Assembly: GCA_036380735.1 (NCBI GenBank)
Contig: DASVEE010000043.1
Coordinates: 62,001-126,000 of the forward strand
Reading direction: 5' to 3'
Length of the DNA stretch: 64,000 nucleotides
Source of the DNA: DASVEE01 sp036380735
Lineage (GTDB): Bacteria; Acidobacteriota; Thermoanaerobaculia; Gp7-AA8
Under the pieces are notes generated by a model. That model ran no database searches and was not told where the DNA came from. It worked only from the letters and a program-made list of their open reading frames with translations. Within the stretch, counting starts at the first letter, position 1, and each line of letters starts with the position of its first letter. Below are positions 52,486 through 59,932 of the stretch, in pieces. The translations under genes were made by a program, and so were the position numbers.

Positions 52486-54696
52486 CTACTTCTTTTTGCT
52501 GGATCTCTTCGAGCTGAAGGATCCCTTGCTGGAGCTGCTTTTCTTCTTCGTACCGCCCTTTGATTTGCGGGGCGGCACTGGCGCGAACGCGGGCTTTCTG
52601 CTTTCCGCGGGCGCGTATTGAACGGGATTGCGGATGGCGTCGACCACGGCCGCGGCCAGTTGCTGTGGTGTGGCGTTCGGGTCGCGCAGTTGCGGCGGCA
52701 GCGGCAAATTGCCTCCCAGCTTCGCCGCGGCGCCGCCGGTCACCGGAATGGTCAGCAGGCGGCGCTGCTGGCGCAGTGCCTCTTCACCGATCCACTCCGT
52801 CCCCGCCAGACCAGCAATGAGGACGACCGCCGTCGCCTCCCGCACGGAGCGCTCCACGGCTCGATGGTCGGTGTCGAGGAACAGCCGCCGCCCCGGCATC
52901 GACGCCCGCGGCTCCACCCGGCCGACGTAATGGCGGATGACGTTGTGCAGCGCGTCGGGAGCGCCGAGGAATGCCTCCGCATAGCCGGCGGTGGTCTCTT
53001 CATCGACGCCTGGCCACCCTCCCGTCGCCAGCCCGTATCCCGCAGCCGCCAGATTGCGCCCGAGCGCACGGGCCGTCTCCGGCACGTCCGGTCGGAGCTT
53101 GTTGGCCGCGCCGGCGACGAGCACCCACTCGCGCGGGATGGCGGGGCGGGGACGAGTGAGCTGTACGGTCTGGTATTGGAACCGGTGCCGTGGCGCCGCC
53201 GAATCGGGAGCCTCATGGGAGTGAGGCATGGCGTGCCCCGTGGTGTGAACGGCGTCGATCTCGAACTCGCCCGTGATCCAGCCGATCTGGGAAGGCATGG
53301 GATCGCTCAGCCGCAGCGCCAGCACGCTCTTGACGGGGGGAACGCTGTTGTCTCGACCGACGAGCACGACAGGAAACGCGTCAACGACATTCGCGTCATG
53401 CTCCGGAGAGCTCATGAGGAGGAAGCTGACATGATGCGCGGCATTCCACGTCTTCAACGATCCGCAGAGGCTTTCGGCCGCCAGACCATGGTCGGAATTG
53501 CGGATCCCGACCACACCGATGCGTGCTCCGTGATGCACCAGGGTGGCGGCGAATGCCGACAGATCGGTGCCCCGACGCATCTGCGGAGGATCGATCCTGG
53601 CCGCCATGGCCGCCCACTGGTGCTCGTCCTCATCGACGCCCGGCAGGATGAACAATGGAGGATTGCCGCTCTTGCGCTGCAGCCGTTGGAGCCGTTCCGC
53701 CGCAGCCTTGAACTGCTTCGGCTGATTTCGCGCCGTCAACCCGCCGACGAAGAAGATGGCGTCGACCGGTTGCTGCTCCAGCTCTCGTGCAATCGCATCC
53801 TCGACCGCCGTGGGCTTGCCGTCGACGGCGTGCATGCAGCACAGGAGGAGGTAGCGGAAGTGGACGGATTTCCGGGGTGTACCGTGGGGCGTGAGGATGT
53901 GTAGCGATCCATCCAGTCCCTGCACATAGACCGCTGCATGCAGCGTCGGCACGTACACCGAACCCTCGCGGGGCACGATCACCTGCCGCTCGCTGATTTG
54001 CACCATCAGCGGATCGGTCAGCGGCACGGTCAGCGGACTGCTGCCGAGGAGAGGCTCGCGGCTCAGCTCCACTCCGGGGGGCGTGGCGATGACACGGGCC
54101 CAGATCTCCGTCTGCGTGAGCGCTCCCTTCAGCAGCGGCCACACTTCCGGCGGGACATTTGCCGCGGCCGGGTCGATGCGCAGCACGTGGCCGAGCTGCT
54201 GATCGGCGATGAGGCGCACCGCCCAGGCGGCGGGCCGCTCGCGCACCCAGGTGGAGAGGCGCGGCAGCGTGCGCAAGGCCCAGCGCGCCACCGGCAACGC
54301 GTCATCGCCGCGCAGTGCGGCGATGATCGATTGGAGGATCTCGTCGACGGCATCCTCGTCCCCGCGCATCGTGTGCCGGTGCAACTCGTCTTCAAGCCGC
54401 ACGAGCGACGATGCCTGCTGATGCGCCTCGGCGATGATCCTGCAAGCGCGCTCCTGTTCGTCGTTCGGCACTTCGGCACGACAGCGTTCGCGCAGCGTCT
54501 CCGCCGCTTCCGGCGAGAGGACGAGCCACGACGGGCTGCGCGCCTCGACGAGGTCGCTGAACCAGAAGTCGGCTTCGGCATCTGCTCCTGCACCCGGCAG
54601 CAGTTCCAGCCGGAGCTTGCGCAACAGTTCCGGCTCGATCCGCGCGGCGAGCGAGGCAAGAAGCGCAAGCTTCATCGCTGCGTCCGGAAGCGTCAT
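52486..54696 (-). CDS. Conflict-system-like protein: N-terminal helical domain, degenerate phosphoesterase, SLOG domain, basic tail
   Basis: This 736-residue protein starts at ATG 54696, overlapping the vWA stop (ATGA). Residues 1-190 are helical with DAEADFWFSDLVEARSPSWLV, a phrase I associate with proteins next to MoxR/vWA pairs. Residues 275-495 follow the strand order of calcineurin-like phosphoesterases (RYLLLCCMHAVDG, DAIFFVGGLTARNQPKQF, LFILPGVDED) but the metal-binding Asp, His and Asn are lost. Residues 524-690 are SLOG-like (WVLVAGAANKLRPDVPETARALGRNLAAAGYGLATGGWPGVDEETT, AVVLIAGLAGTEWIGEEAL), which binds nucleotides. The tail 708-736 is Lys/Ser-rich. Confidence 0.72.
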   Translation of the reverse strand: MTLPDAAMKLALLASLAARIEPELLRKLRLELLPGAGADAEADFWFSDLVEARSPSWLVLSPEAAETLRERCRAEVPNDEQERACRIIAEAHQQASSLVRLEDELHRHTMRGDEDAVDEILQSIIAALRGDDALPVARWALRTLPRLSTWVRERPAAWAVRLIADQQLGHVLRIDPAAANVPPEVWPLLKGALTQTEIWARVIATPPGVELSREPLLGSSPLTVPLTDPLMVQISERQVIVPREGSVYVPTLHAAVYVQGLDGSLHILTPHGTPRKSVHFRYLLLCCMHAVDGKPTAVEDAIARELEQQPVDAIFFVGGLTARNQPKQFKAAAERLQRLQRKSGNPPLFILPGVDEDEHQWAAMAARIDPPQMRRGTDLSAFAATLVHHGARIGVVGIRNSDHGLAAESLCGSLKTWNAAHHVSFLLMSSPEHDANVVDAFPVVLVGRDNSVPPVKSVLALRLSDPMPSQIGWITGEFEIDAVHTTGHAMPHSHEAPDSAAPRHRFQYQTVQLTRPRPAIPREWVLVAGAANKLRPDVPETARALGRNLAAAGYGLATGGWPGVDEETTAGYAEAFLGAPDALHNVIRHYVGRVEPRASMPGRRLFLDTDHRAVERSVREATAVVLIAGLAGTEWIGEEALRQQRRLLTIPVTGGAAAKLGGNLPLPPQLRDPNATPQQLAAAVVDAIRNPVQYAPAESRKPAFAPVPPRKSKGGTKKKSSSSKGSFSSKRSSKKK

Positions 54697-55631
54697 CGCC
54701 GCACCGCCCTCCGTGCCCGGCCAGCGGTCAGCGCTCGGTCCCACTGCAGGATCGTCATCGCGCGGCGGAGCGGCAGCGGCCAGCGGCTCGGGGGGTAGGG
54801 GACGAACGCGATGACGGGGCAGCCGGCCTGCCTCGCGGCCGCGGTGAATCGGAGCCATTCGTCCGTGCCGGCTGAGTCGTTTAGCGCCTCCGGCTGGGTG
54901 ATGCCGAGATCGGTGAGGAGGACGACCGGCGTGCCGCGCGCGGGAAAGGCGTACGGCGTCGTGGCGCGGAGCCCGCGCGTCAGGCCGCGCAGCGGCGAAC
55001 CGATGAAGGCGCCGGCGGCAACGCGCTGCCGTCCGGCGACTCGCGCGACGGCGCGGACGAAGCTGGGCTGATCGGCGAGGAACGGCATCATGCCGCGACT
55101 CCTGTCCAGGAGCAGTTGCATCCCTCGGCGCATGCTCGGCCGCACCTTCATCGGTAGCGCCTCGAGCGGCTCGCGCCGGGCGACCCGCTCGATCGTCCTC
55201 GCCACGTCGATGCCTTGCTCCACCGGCGTCGAGAGCGCCGCCGTCAGGATCGTGCGCGTCGACAGCGGCGCGAGCAGCGGTTCGAGCGGCGGGCGCGGTT
55301 CGTCGCGCTCCGAACCGCCGGCGTCCGGCACCGTCCGGGTCGCCGCCGCGATCGGCAGCGGGACGTAGTCTTGCGAAGGCGAATGCCTGCTCTCGACGCG
55401 GGTGAGGAAGAACGCGATCTCCGACGGCTCGGACGAATCGGACGCATGGGACGAATGAGACGAATCGGAGACATGCGTCTCATCCGGCCCTACTTTCCCC
55501 GGCGGTTGGGGCTCGACCGCTGGAGCCACGACGCCGAGCAGCTCGGCGATCTGCCGTTCCGTCTCGGCGTCGGTGGGCGCGAGTCGCTCGACCGCCGTCG
55601 CCAGATCGCCGAGGAAAAGGGTCGATCTCAC
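54693..55631 (-). CDS. vWA-domain protein of a MoxR/vWA pair
   Basis: The 312-residue protein starts at GTG 55631, overlapping the MoxR stop (GTGA). Residues 45-70 are a low-complexity Ser/His/Asp linker encoded by DNA with a 9-bp period. The vWA/CoxE-like domain follows (about 160-305): a degenerate MIDAS motif LLLDRSRGM at 173-181, VVLLTDLGITQPE, and the ending IAFVPYPPSRWPLPLRRAMTILQWDRALT. MoxR ATPases and vWA proteins work as chaperone-like pairs. The overlapping reading frames make this a single translated unit. Confidence 0.82.
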   Translation of the reverse strand: MRSTLFLGDLATAVERLAPTDAETERQIAELLGVVAPAVEPQPPGKVGPDETHVSDSSHSSHASDSSEPSEIAFFLTRVESRHSPSQDYVPLPIAAATRTVPDAGGSERDEPRPPLEPLLAPLSTRTILTAALSTPVEQGIDVARTIERVARREPLEALPMKVRPSMRRGMQLLLDRSRGMMPFLADQPSFVRAVARVAGRQRVAAGAFIGSPLRGLTRGLRATTPYAFPARGTPVVLLTDLGITQPEALNDSAGTDEWLRFTAAARQAGCPVIAFVPYPPSRWPLPLRRAMTILQWDRALTAGRARRAVRR

Positions 55632-56599
55632 TTTGCGCCGCTCTCCAGAGACGCGGTTGACTTCTCCAGGATCACGCGAGCGATCGTCTTCCAGGTGTCG
55701 CTCTGCTTCTGCAACTCGCCGTTCGCCAGGAGACGGTCGCAGGCGGCGATCGCGTCGAGGTACTCGGCGGTGCTCGGCTCCGCCTCGCCGCTCTTCTTCT
55801 TTTCCTTCACCACCTGGTCGAGAAAGTCCGCGATGCGCGCGAACAGCGCGCCGTCGGCCTTCGGGAAATGCTCCCGCGCGATCTCGAGCAACCGCGTTCT
55901 GTCGGGCCGCTCGAACATCGTCACGATGCAGCGGCGGACGAAGGCGGCGGGGAGCTCGCGCTCGTTGTTCGTCGTGATGATGATGAGCGGCGGTTCGTCG
56001 CCCTCTGGCACAGCGATCGTTTTCTCCGGATAGGTGAGGGAGAACTGCAGTGAGCCGAGGGGAACGAGGAGGTTGTTCGGCACGTCGGGATCGGCCTTGT
56101 CGATTTCGTCGAGGAGCACGACGGCGCGACGGCTGTCGCGATTGTGTTCGGACGGATCCTTCGCTTGCGGCACCTTGTCGTCGTCCGCCTTGTCGAGCCC
56201 GCGCAGCGCTGCCGACTTCGGATCGAACGCCCACCAGAGTGCGCCCGGCTGGATGTAGCGGTTCGGCGGATACGACTTCTTCCCTGTGGCGTCGGCGAGC
56301 TGGCGCACGCTGTCAAAACGCCAGAGGAGATCGCGCGCCTCCGTGACCGACGAGATGACATGCTCGTAGTAGCGCCAGCCGAGTTTCAGCGCTACGTTCT
56401 GTGCGAGCGACGACTTGCCGGAGCCGGAGGGGCCGCCGACGAGCAGCGGTCGCGCCGTGGCGATGGCGACGTTGACCGCCAGCTCGATCTTTTCGTCGTA
56501 CACGTAGACGGCGCCGTCACGGCGGTCTCCCGCCTTGCTGCGCGGTACGACGTTCTCCGGTACCGGCTTTTCTCTCTGGAAGGTGCGGTTGTAGGCCAT
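55628..56599 (-). CDS. MoxR-family AAA+ ATPase
   Basis: The 323-residue ATPase has Walker A GGPSGSGKSS at 55-64, Walker B VVLLDEIDKADPD at 160-172, sensor 1 LIIITTNNERELPAAFVRRC and a helical lid. There is a segment YEHVISSVTEARDLLWRFDSVRQLADA like the MoxR pre-sensor insert. MoxR proteins remodel partners carrying a vWA domain, here the next gene. It begins 13 bases after the TIR gene and overlaps the vWA gene by four bases. Confidence 0.92.
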   Translation of the reverse strand: MAYNRTFQREKPVPENVVPRSKAGDRRDGAVYVYDEKIELAVNVAIATARPLLVGGPSGSGKSSLAQNVALKLGWRYYEHVISSVTEARDLLWRFDSVRQLADATGKKSYPPNRYIQPGALWWAFDPKSAALRGLDKADDDKVPQAKDPSEHNRDSRRAVVLLDEIDKADPDVPNNLLVPLGSLQFSLTYPEKTIAVPEGDEPPLIIITTNNERELPAAFVRRCIVTMFERPDRTRLLEIAREHFPKADGALFARIADFLDQVVKEKKKSGEAEPSTAEYLDAIAACDRLLANGELQKQSDTWKTIARVILEKSTASLESGAK

Positions 56600-56612
56600 C
56601 CGATTCCTCCGC

Positions 56613-57866
56613 CTATCGGCTCATCTTTTCCCGCTTCTTCGCGATCTCTCGCGCGTCGCGGATCTGCTGGCGAATCTGTTCTTCTTCTGCAGGATCGAGC
56701 GCTGGCACGAGCAACTCGATTCCTGCGTCTTTGAGTGCTTTCTGGTCCCACTGACTTCCGGCGAGGAGCACAAAGACGCAGTAGGGAAAGACGGCGCGCA
56801 AGGCGTCGACCACGTCGGTCTCCACCGGTCCTTTGAGGAGCACGAAGACCGGCGTGCCCTCGCGATGCTTCCGCTCGAGGTCGGCCATCATTTCTGCCTC
56901 GCCGTAGTCGGGGTCGGACGGGTCCTCGAAGTAGCGGAGCAGCTCACGTTTCAGCGAGCCGATCATGTCGCCGCCACCGGCATTCGCCAGCGGGACGACG
57001 GTCCAGTGATCGGTGTGGCAGCGCGCGCGCTGGATGTAGTGCTCCCCCGTCTGCTGCAGTTTCGAGTTGAGCGCGATCACCGGACGTTTCCCGGCCTCCT
57101 GGACGCTGACGAGGCGCGGAATCGGCACGACCGCCAGCGGATTCACGGAGAACGGGGCGAGCAGCGAGATCACCGTGCGGATGTCGGACGCGCTCATGTG
57201 AATGGCCAGCTCACTGAGAGCGGCGTTGACGTCATCCCAGTCGGCGTGGAAGAGGTCGCGCGCGAGCTGTTTGTGCAGCGACAGCGCCGGATTCCACGTA
57301 AGGCGCTTGCCGAGCTTCTCCGCGGCAGCGCGCAGGACGGCTGCGTCGATGTTGCGAAAGAAGCCGGCAATGCCGTCCTCGATGCGCTGGAGAGGACTCC
57401 GTTCGCGTTGCGGTCCGAGCGCACGGTGGACTGTCTCGACGATGTTTGCATCGTTCGAGTGCACCGGTTTGAGCTCCCCGAGCCGGATCGCGTCGTACGG
57501 CTTCTGACTCAGCATGAGCTGCGTCACTTCAGGGAAGAGCACCGGGACGACGGCGAACGGCGGGTCGTCCGGCGCTTGTTCGCGCGCCTGGAGGAGGTCG
57601 AGCTCCCGCCGCCAGCTGAAGATCGTCGCCTCCTTCAGGACCCATTCGGAGTCACGGTAGGCTGCCTCCGAAAAGAGGATGACCGCGGCGTCGCAGACCG
57701 CCAGCGCCGTGTGGATCTGATTGCGCCAGTTCGCCCCTCCGGCGATGCGGGAGCGATCGACGAAGACGTCCCAATTGCGGTCTTTGAGGCCCTCTTCCAG
57801 CTTCGCCAGCAGCTCTAACGCTTTAGTCGTCTTCGCGCTGTGGCTGATGAAGACCAGTGGGGGCAT
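56613..57866 (-). CDS. TIR-domain protein, possible NADase
   Basis: In this 417-residue protein, residues 1-145 are a TIR/SEFIR-like domain: PLVFISHSAKTTKALELLAKLEEGL, DVFVDRSRIAGGANWRNQIHTALAVCDAAVILFSEAAY, and SEWVLKEATIF, where Glu79 is at the place of the NADase catalytic Glu. Residues 150-270 are helical (RIEDGIAGFFRNIDAAVLRAAAEKLGKRLTW), possibly an adaptor domain. Residues 285-417 have an alpha/beta pattern (VVPLANAGGGDMIG, TPVFVLLKGPVETDVVDALRAVFPYCVFVLLAGSQW). ATG 57866 is preferred over longer frames that include repeat DNA. First gene of the four-gene unit. Confidence 0.83.
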   Translation of the reverse strand: MPPLVFISHSAKTTKALELLAKLEEGLKDRNWDVFVDRSRIAGGANWRNQIHTALAVCDAAVILFSEAAYRDSEWVLKEATIFSWRRELDLLQAREQAPDDPPFAVVPVLFPEVTQLMLSQKPYDAIRLGELKPVHSNDANIVETVHRALGPQRERSPLQRIEDGIAGFFRNIDAAVLRAAAEKLGKRLTWNPALSLHKQLARDLFHADWDDVNAALSELAIHMSASDIRTVISLLAPFSVNPLAVVPIPRLVSVQEAGKRPVIALNSKLQQTGEHYIQRARCHTDHWTVVPLANAGGGDMIGSLKRELLRYFEDPSDPDYGEAEMMADLERKHREGTPVFVLLKGPVETDVVDALRAVFPYCVFVLLAGSQWDQKALKDAGIELLVPALDPAEEEQIRQQIRDAREIAKKREKMSR

Positions 57867-57895
57867 CGGGATGCCGCCATTGTAGGCGGACTGGT

Positions 57896-57927
57896 GGAAC
57901 GATAGGACGAATAGGACGAATAGGACC
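57896..57927. repeat. 9-bp-period array, single left arm
   Basis: GGAACG plus three ATAGGAC units, with no inverted partner. It lies just upstream of the TIR gene. Confidence 0.82.
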
Positions 57928-57980
57928 CGGCCGCCCCGCCTGAGGCGGTAAGGAAGCGGGTGATGTCTGGTGTTGGTGGC

Positions 57981-58013
57981 GGATGTCGGCCCCAATGGCT
58001 GACATCCGCCTTC
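57981..58013. terminator. Perfect-stem hairpin between divergent genes
   Basis: GGCGGATGTC and GACATCCGCC form a ten-base stem around a 13-base loop. There is no T tract. It may be a terminator for the minus-strand lipoprotein gene or a regulatory stem for the TIR operon, and is listed as a structure only. Confidence 0.4.
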
Positions 58014-58028
58014 CGGATGCGGCTTCGC

Positions 58029-58502
58029 CTACCTTCGCGTGACCGTCACCGTGGTTCGGGCGCTGGCCGCCGTGCCGGTGTCGTCCCGTCCCTCCACCGA
58101 CAGCTCGGCGCTGACGCCGCCGAAGAGGCGGTCGTCGCTGACCTCGCGGCGCGGGGTGAAGCGGTAGCGGAGCTCGCCGTTGGCCGGCACCGTGGTCTGG
58201 TAGCCGAGGCTGGCGATGCGGGCGGCGTCGTACGACTCGTTGGCGACGGGGATGGAGCCCAGCGCCAGGACGTTCGCGCTCACCCGGTCGATGGTGACGG
58301 GGCGGCCGCCGGTCTCGCGGATCACGACTTCGAAGGGGAAGTCGTACTGGCCGCCGCCGGCATTGGTGGCGACGATCGGGTTCGGGACGACCTGGATGGA
58401 GATGGCGCCGTGGCCGGGCTGCGACATGGTGTCGTCGCCGCCGCGGCCGCCGGCGCAGAACGTCAGGAGAAGGAACAGAGGGAGCAGAGCAACACGCTTC
58501 AT
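58029..58502 (-). CDS. Hypothetical lipoprotein, 157 residues
   Basis: A lipoprotein signal (MKRVALLPLFLLLTFCAGG) puts the lipidated Cys at 16. The mature part is a single beta-sandwich-like domain: ISIQVVPNPIVAT, QYDFPFEVVIRETGGRPVTIDRVSANVL, LRYRFTPRREV, VSAELSVEGRDDTGTAASARTTVTVTR. This alternation resembles DUF11/invasin-type immunoglobulin folds. Function unknown. It begins six bases after the Cu/Zn superoxide dismutase stop, so the two are probably co-transcribed as envelope lipoproteins. Confidence 0.78.
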   Translation of the reverse strand: MKRVALLPLFLLLTFCAGGRGGDDTMSQPGHGAISIQVVPNPIVATNAGGGQYDFPFEVVIRETGGRPVTIDRVSANVLALGSIPVANESYDAARIASLGYQTTVPANGELRYRFTPRREVSDDRLFGGVSAELSVEGRDDTGTAASARTTVTVTRR

Positions 58503-58508
58503 GCAGCC

Positions 58509-59042
58509 TTACGGCTGCATCGGGCGTGCCTCGACCACTCCGCAGGCGATGCGGCCTCCGGCATTGCCGGTCGGCTGGGTGGCCAGATCGTCCGGATTGG
58601 CGTGCAGGATGACGGCGTGGCCGACGGCCGAGGTGGCTCCGTCGCCGAGGGTGATGGAGCGGGTGGTGAAGGTCGTGCGGACGTTGCCGTTCGCGTCGGC
58701 CGTCACGTTGCCGAAGTCGCCGGCGTGCTTCGTCGGCGCATCCGGCGCGCCGTGCGGCGTCGACAGCGGGTTGAAGTGACCGCCGGCGGCATTGCCGTTG
58801 TCGCCGCAGTTGCCGAACTCGTGCACGTGGAAGCCGTGGACGCCCGCGGGGACGCCGGTCAGGTCGACCGTGACGCGGACGCTGCCGTCGCCGAGCTGGT
58901 CGAAGTTGACCGAGCCGCGCGCGGTGTTCGTGCCCGTCGGGGCGAGCGTGGCCACAGCCGAAGGCCCGGTGGCCGTGGTGGCGCAGGCAGCGGTGAGGAG
59001 GACCAGGGTGAGAAGGGTGAGGCTGAGGGGGAGACGTTTCAT
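58509..59042 (-). CDS. sodC: Periplasmic Cu/Zn superoxide dismutase, lipoprotein
   Basis: The 177-residue protein dismutates superoxide outside the cytoplasm. A lipoprotein signal ends at TAAC (Cys20). The metal ligands and disulfide region are visible: GFHVHEFGNCGDN (two Cu His plus Cys), GGHFNPLSTPHGAPDAPTKHAGDFGNV (bridging and zinc His, zinc Asp), GHAVILHANPDD and GNAGGRIACGVVE (the disulfide partner Cys and active-site Arg). Longer in-frame starts would read through a repeat, so ATG 59042 is used. It lies six bases before a lipoprotein gene. Confidence 0.94.
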   Translation of the reverse strand: MKRLPLSLTLLTLVLLTAACATTATGPSAVATLAPTGTNTARGSVNFDQLGDGSVRVTVDLTGVPAGVHGFHVHEFGNCGDNGNAAGGHFNPLSTPHGAPDAPTKHAGDFGNVTADANGNVRTTFTTRSITLGDGATSAVGHAVILHANPDDLATQPTGNAGGRIACGVVEARPMQP

Positions 59043-59063
59043 CGTGTGTTGCGCTCCTTTACG

Positions 59064-59164
59064 TTGTGGTTCTCGGTTTTCGGTTTTCGGTTGTCGGTGT
59101 TGTGCTGCACGATGCTCGCCGTGGAGCGCAGCACCGACAACCGACAACCGACAACGGACAACCG
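59064..59164. repeat. 7-bp-period inverted array (GGTTTTC/GGTTGTC family)
   Basis: CGGTTTT, CGGTTTT, CGGTTGT units, a loop with GTTGTGCTGCACG and GGAGCGCAGCACC, then four inverted units. It lies between the superoxide dismutase and YdjY-like genes, both on the minus strand. Confidence 0.9.
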
Positions 59165-59169
59165 AACAA

Positions 59170-59796
59170 TCACTCTCGAATCGCGAGCGTGATCGTCACC
59201 TTCGTGCCCCCCTTCGGCAGCCGCTCGGCGGCCGACGAATACACCACGCCGTCGCGGACGTAGTCGCGGATCGGATGGGCGTGATTGCCGATCGCACCGC
59301 CGGGGCAGGAGTAGAGACAGACGATGCAGCCCGACCTGAACTCCTTCTGGTAGGCCTCGTTGCCGCCATAGCGGAAATCGAGAAGGGGGGATGCGTGTCC
59401 CTCCTCCTCGACGAGGCGGCTCAGGGGAATCCGTCCACGAGAGCCGTTCCACTCCACGAACACATCAATCGGCGTGCCGACGACGCGCTTGTCCGGCTCC
59501 GGGCTCCGCGGGTTTTCACGTTCGTTCCACGAAGCGGGGGTGAGATTCTCGCCGCGCTTCGCCCCGATCGAGTCGAGGGCGCGCCGGACGTCGCGGTCGC
59601 TGACGTCCGCCACGAAGAGGGCCCACGTCTTCGAGCGGCCACCCTTCCAGACGATGGCGTGATGCCCCTGCACCCCGAACGGCCGGCTCATCGCGCCCGG
59701 CTGCACCGTCGCGGTGAAGCGCACTTCTTTGCGCGCGCGGTCCACGGCGGGGGTTGCCGCAAGGGTGAACAGCCACAGCGCCAGAAGGGTGCGCAT
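59170..59796 (-). CDS. Secreted YdjY-like protein
   Basis: The 208-residue product starts at ATG 59796 with a signal peptide (MRTLLALWLFTLAATPA). The mature domain matches the YdjY-like pattern: RARKEVRFTATVQPGAM, VQGHHAIVWKGGRSKTWALFVADVSDRDVRRALDSIGA, then VFVEWNGSRGRIPLSRL and a Cys-containing FRSGCIVCLYSCPGGAIGNHA. The CxxCxxxC run is suggestive of metal or FeS binding. Function unknown. Earlier starts include repeat sequence and are rejected. Confidence 0.78.
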   Translation of the reverse strand: MRTLLALWLFTLAATPAVDRARKEVRFTATVQPGAMSRPFGVQGHHAIVWKGGRSKTWALFVADVSDRDVRRALDSIGAKRGENLTPASWNERENPRSPEPDKRVVGTPIDVFVEWNGSRGRIPLSRLVEEEGHASPLLDFRYGGNEAYQKEFRSGCIVCLYSCPGGAIGNHAHPIRDYVRDGVVYSSAAERLPKGGTKVTITLAIRE

Positions 59797-59833
59797 CGGG
59801 GAGAACGATAGCACCGGGTGAGGGCGCAATGGG

Positions 59834-59897
59834 GGGATGGGACGAATGGGCCCGATGGGAAATGGGACCATTCGTCCCATCTGTCCCATTCGTCCCT
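59834..59897. repeat. 9-bp-period inverted array, ATGGGAC variant
   Basis: Units are mostly ATGGGAC/ATGGGCC. The loop is nearly absent (ATGGGAAATGGGACCATTCGTCCC), and GTCCCAT units follow. It lies between divergent genes, just upstream of the hybrid kinase. Confidence 0.85.
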
Positions 59898-59932
59898 GCC
59901 TTAGCACGATCTTTGCGCCTCTTCCGTGCGGC

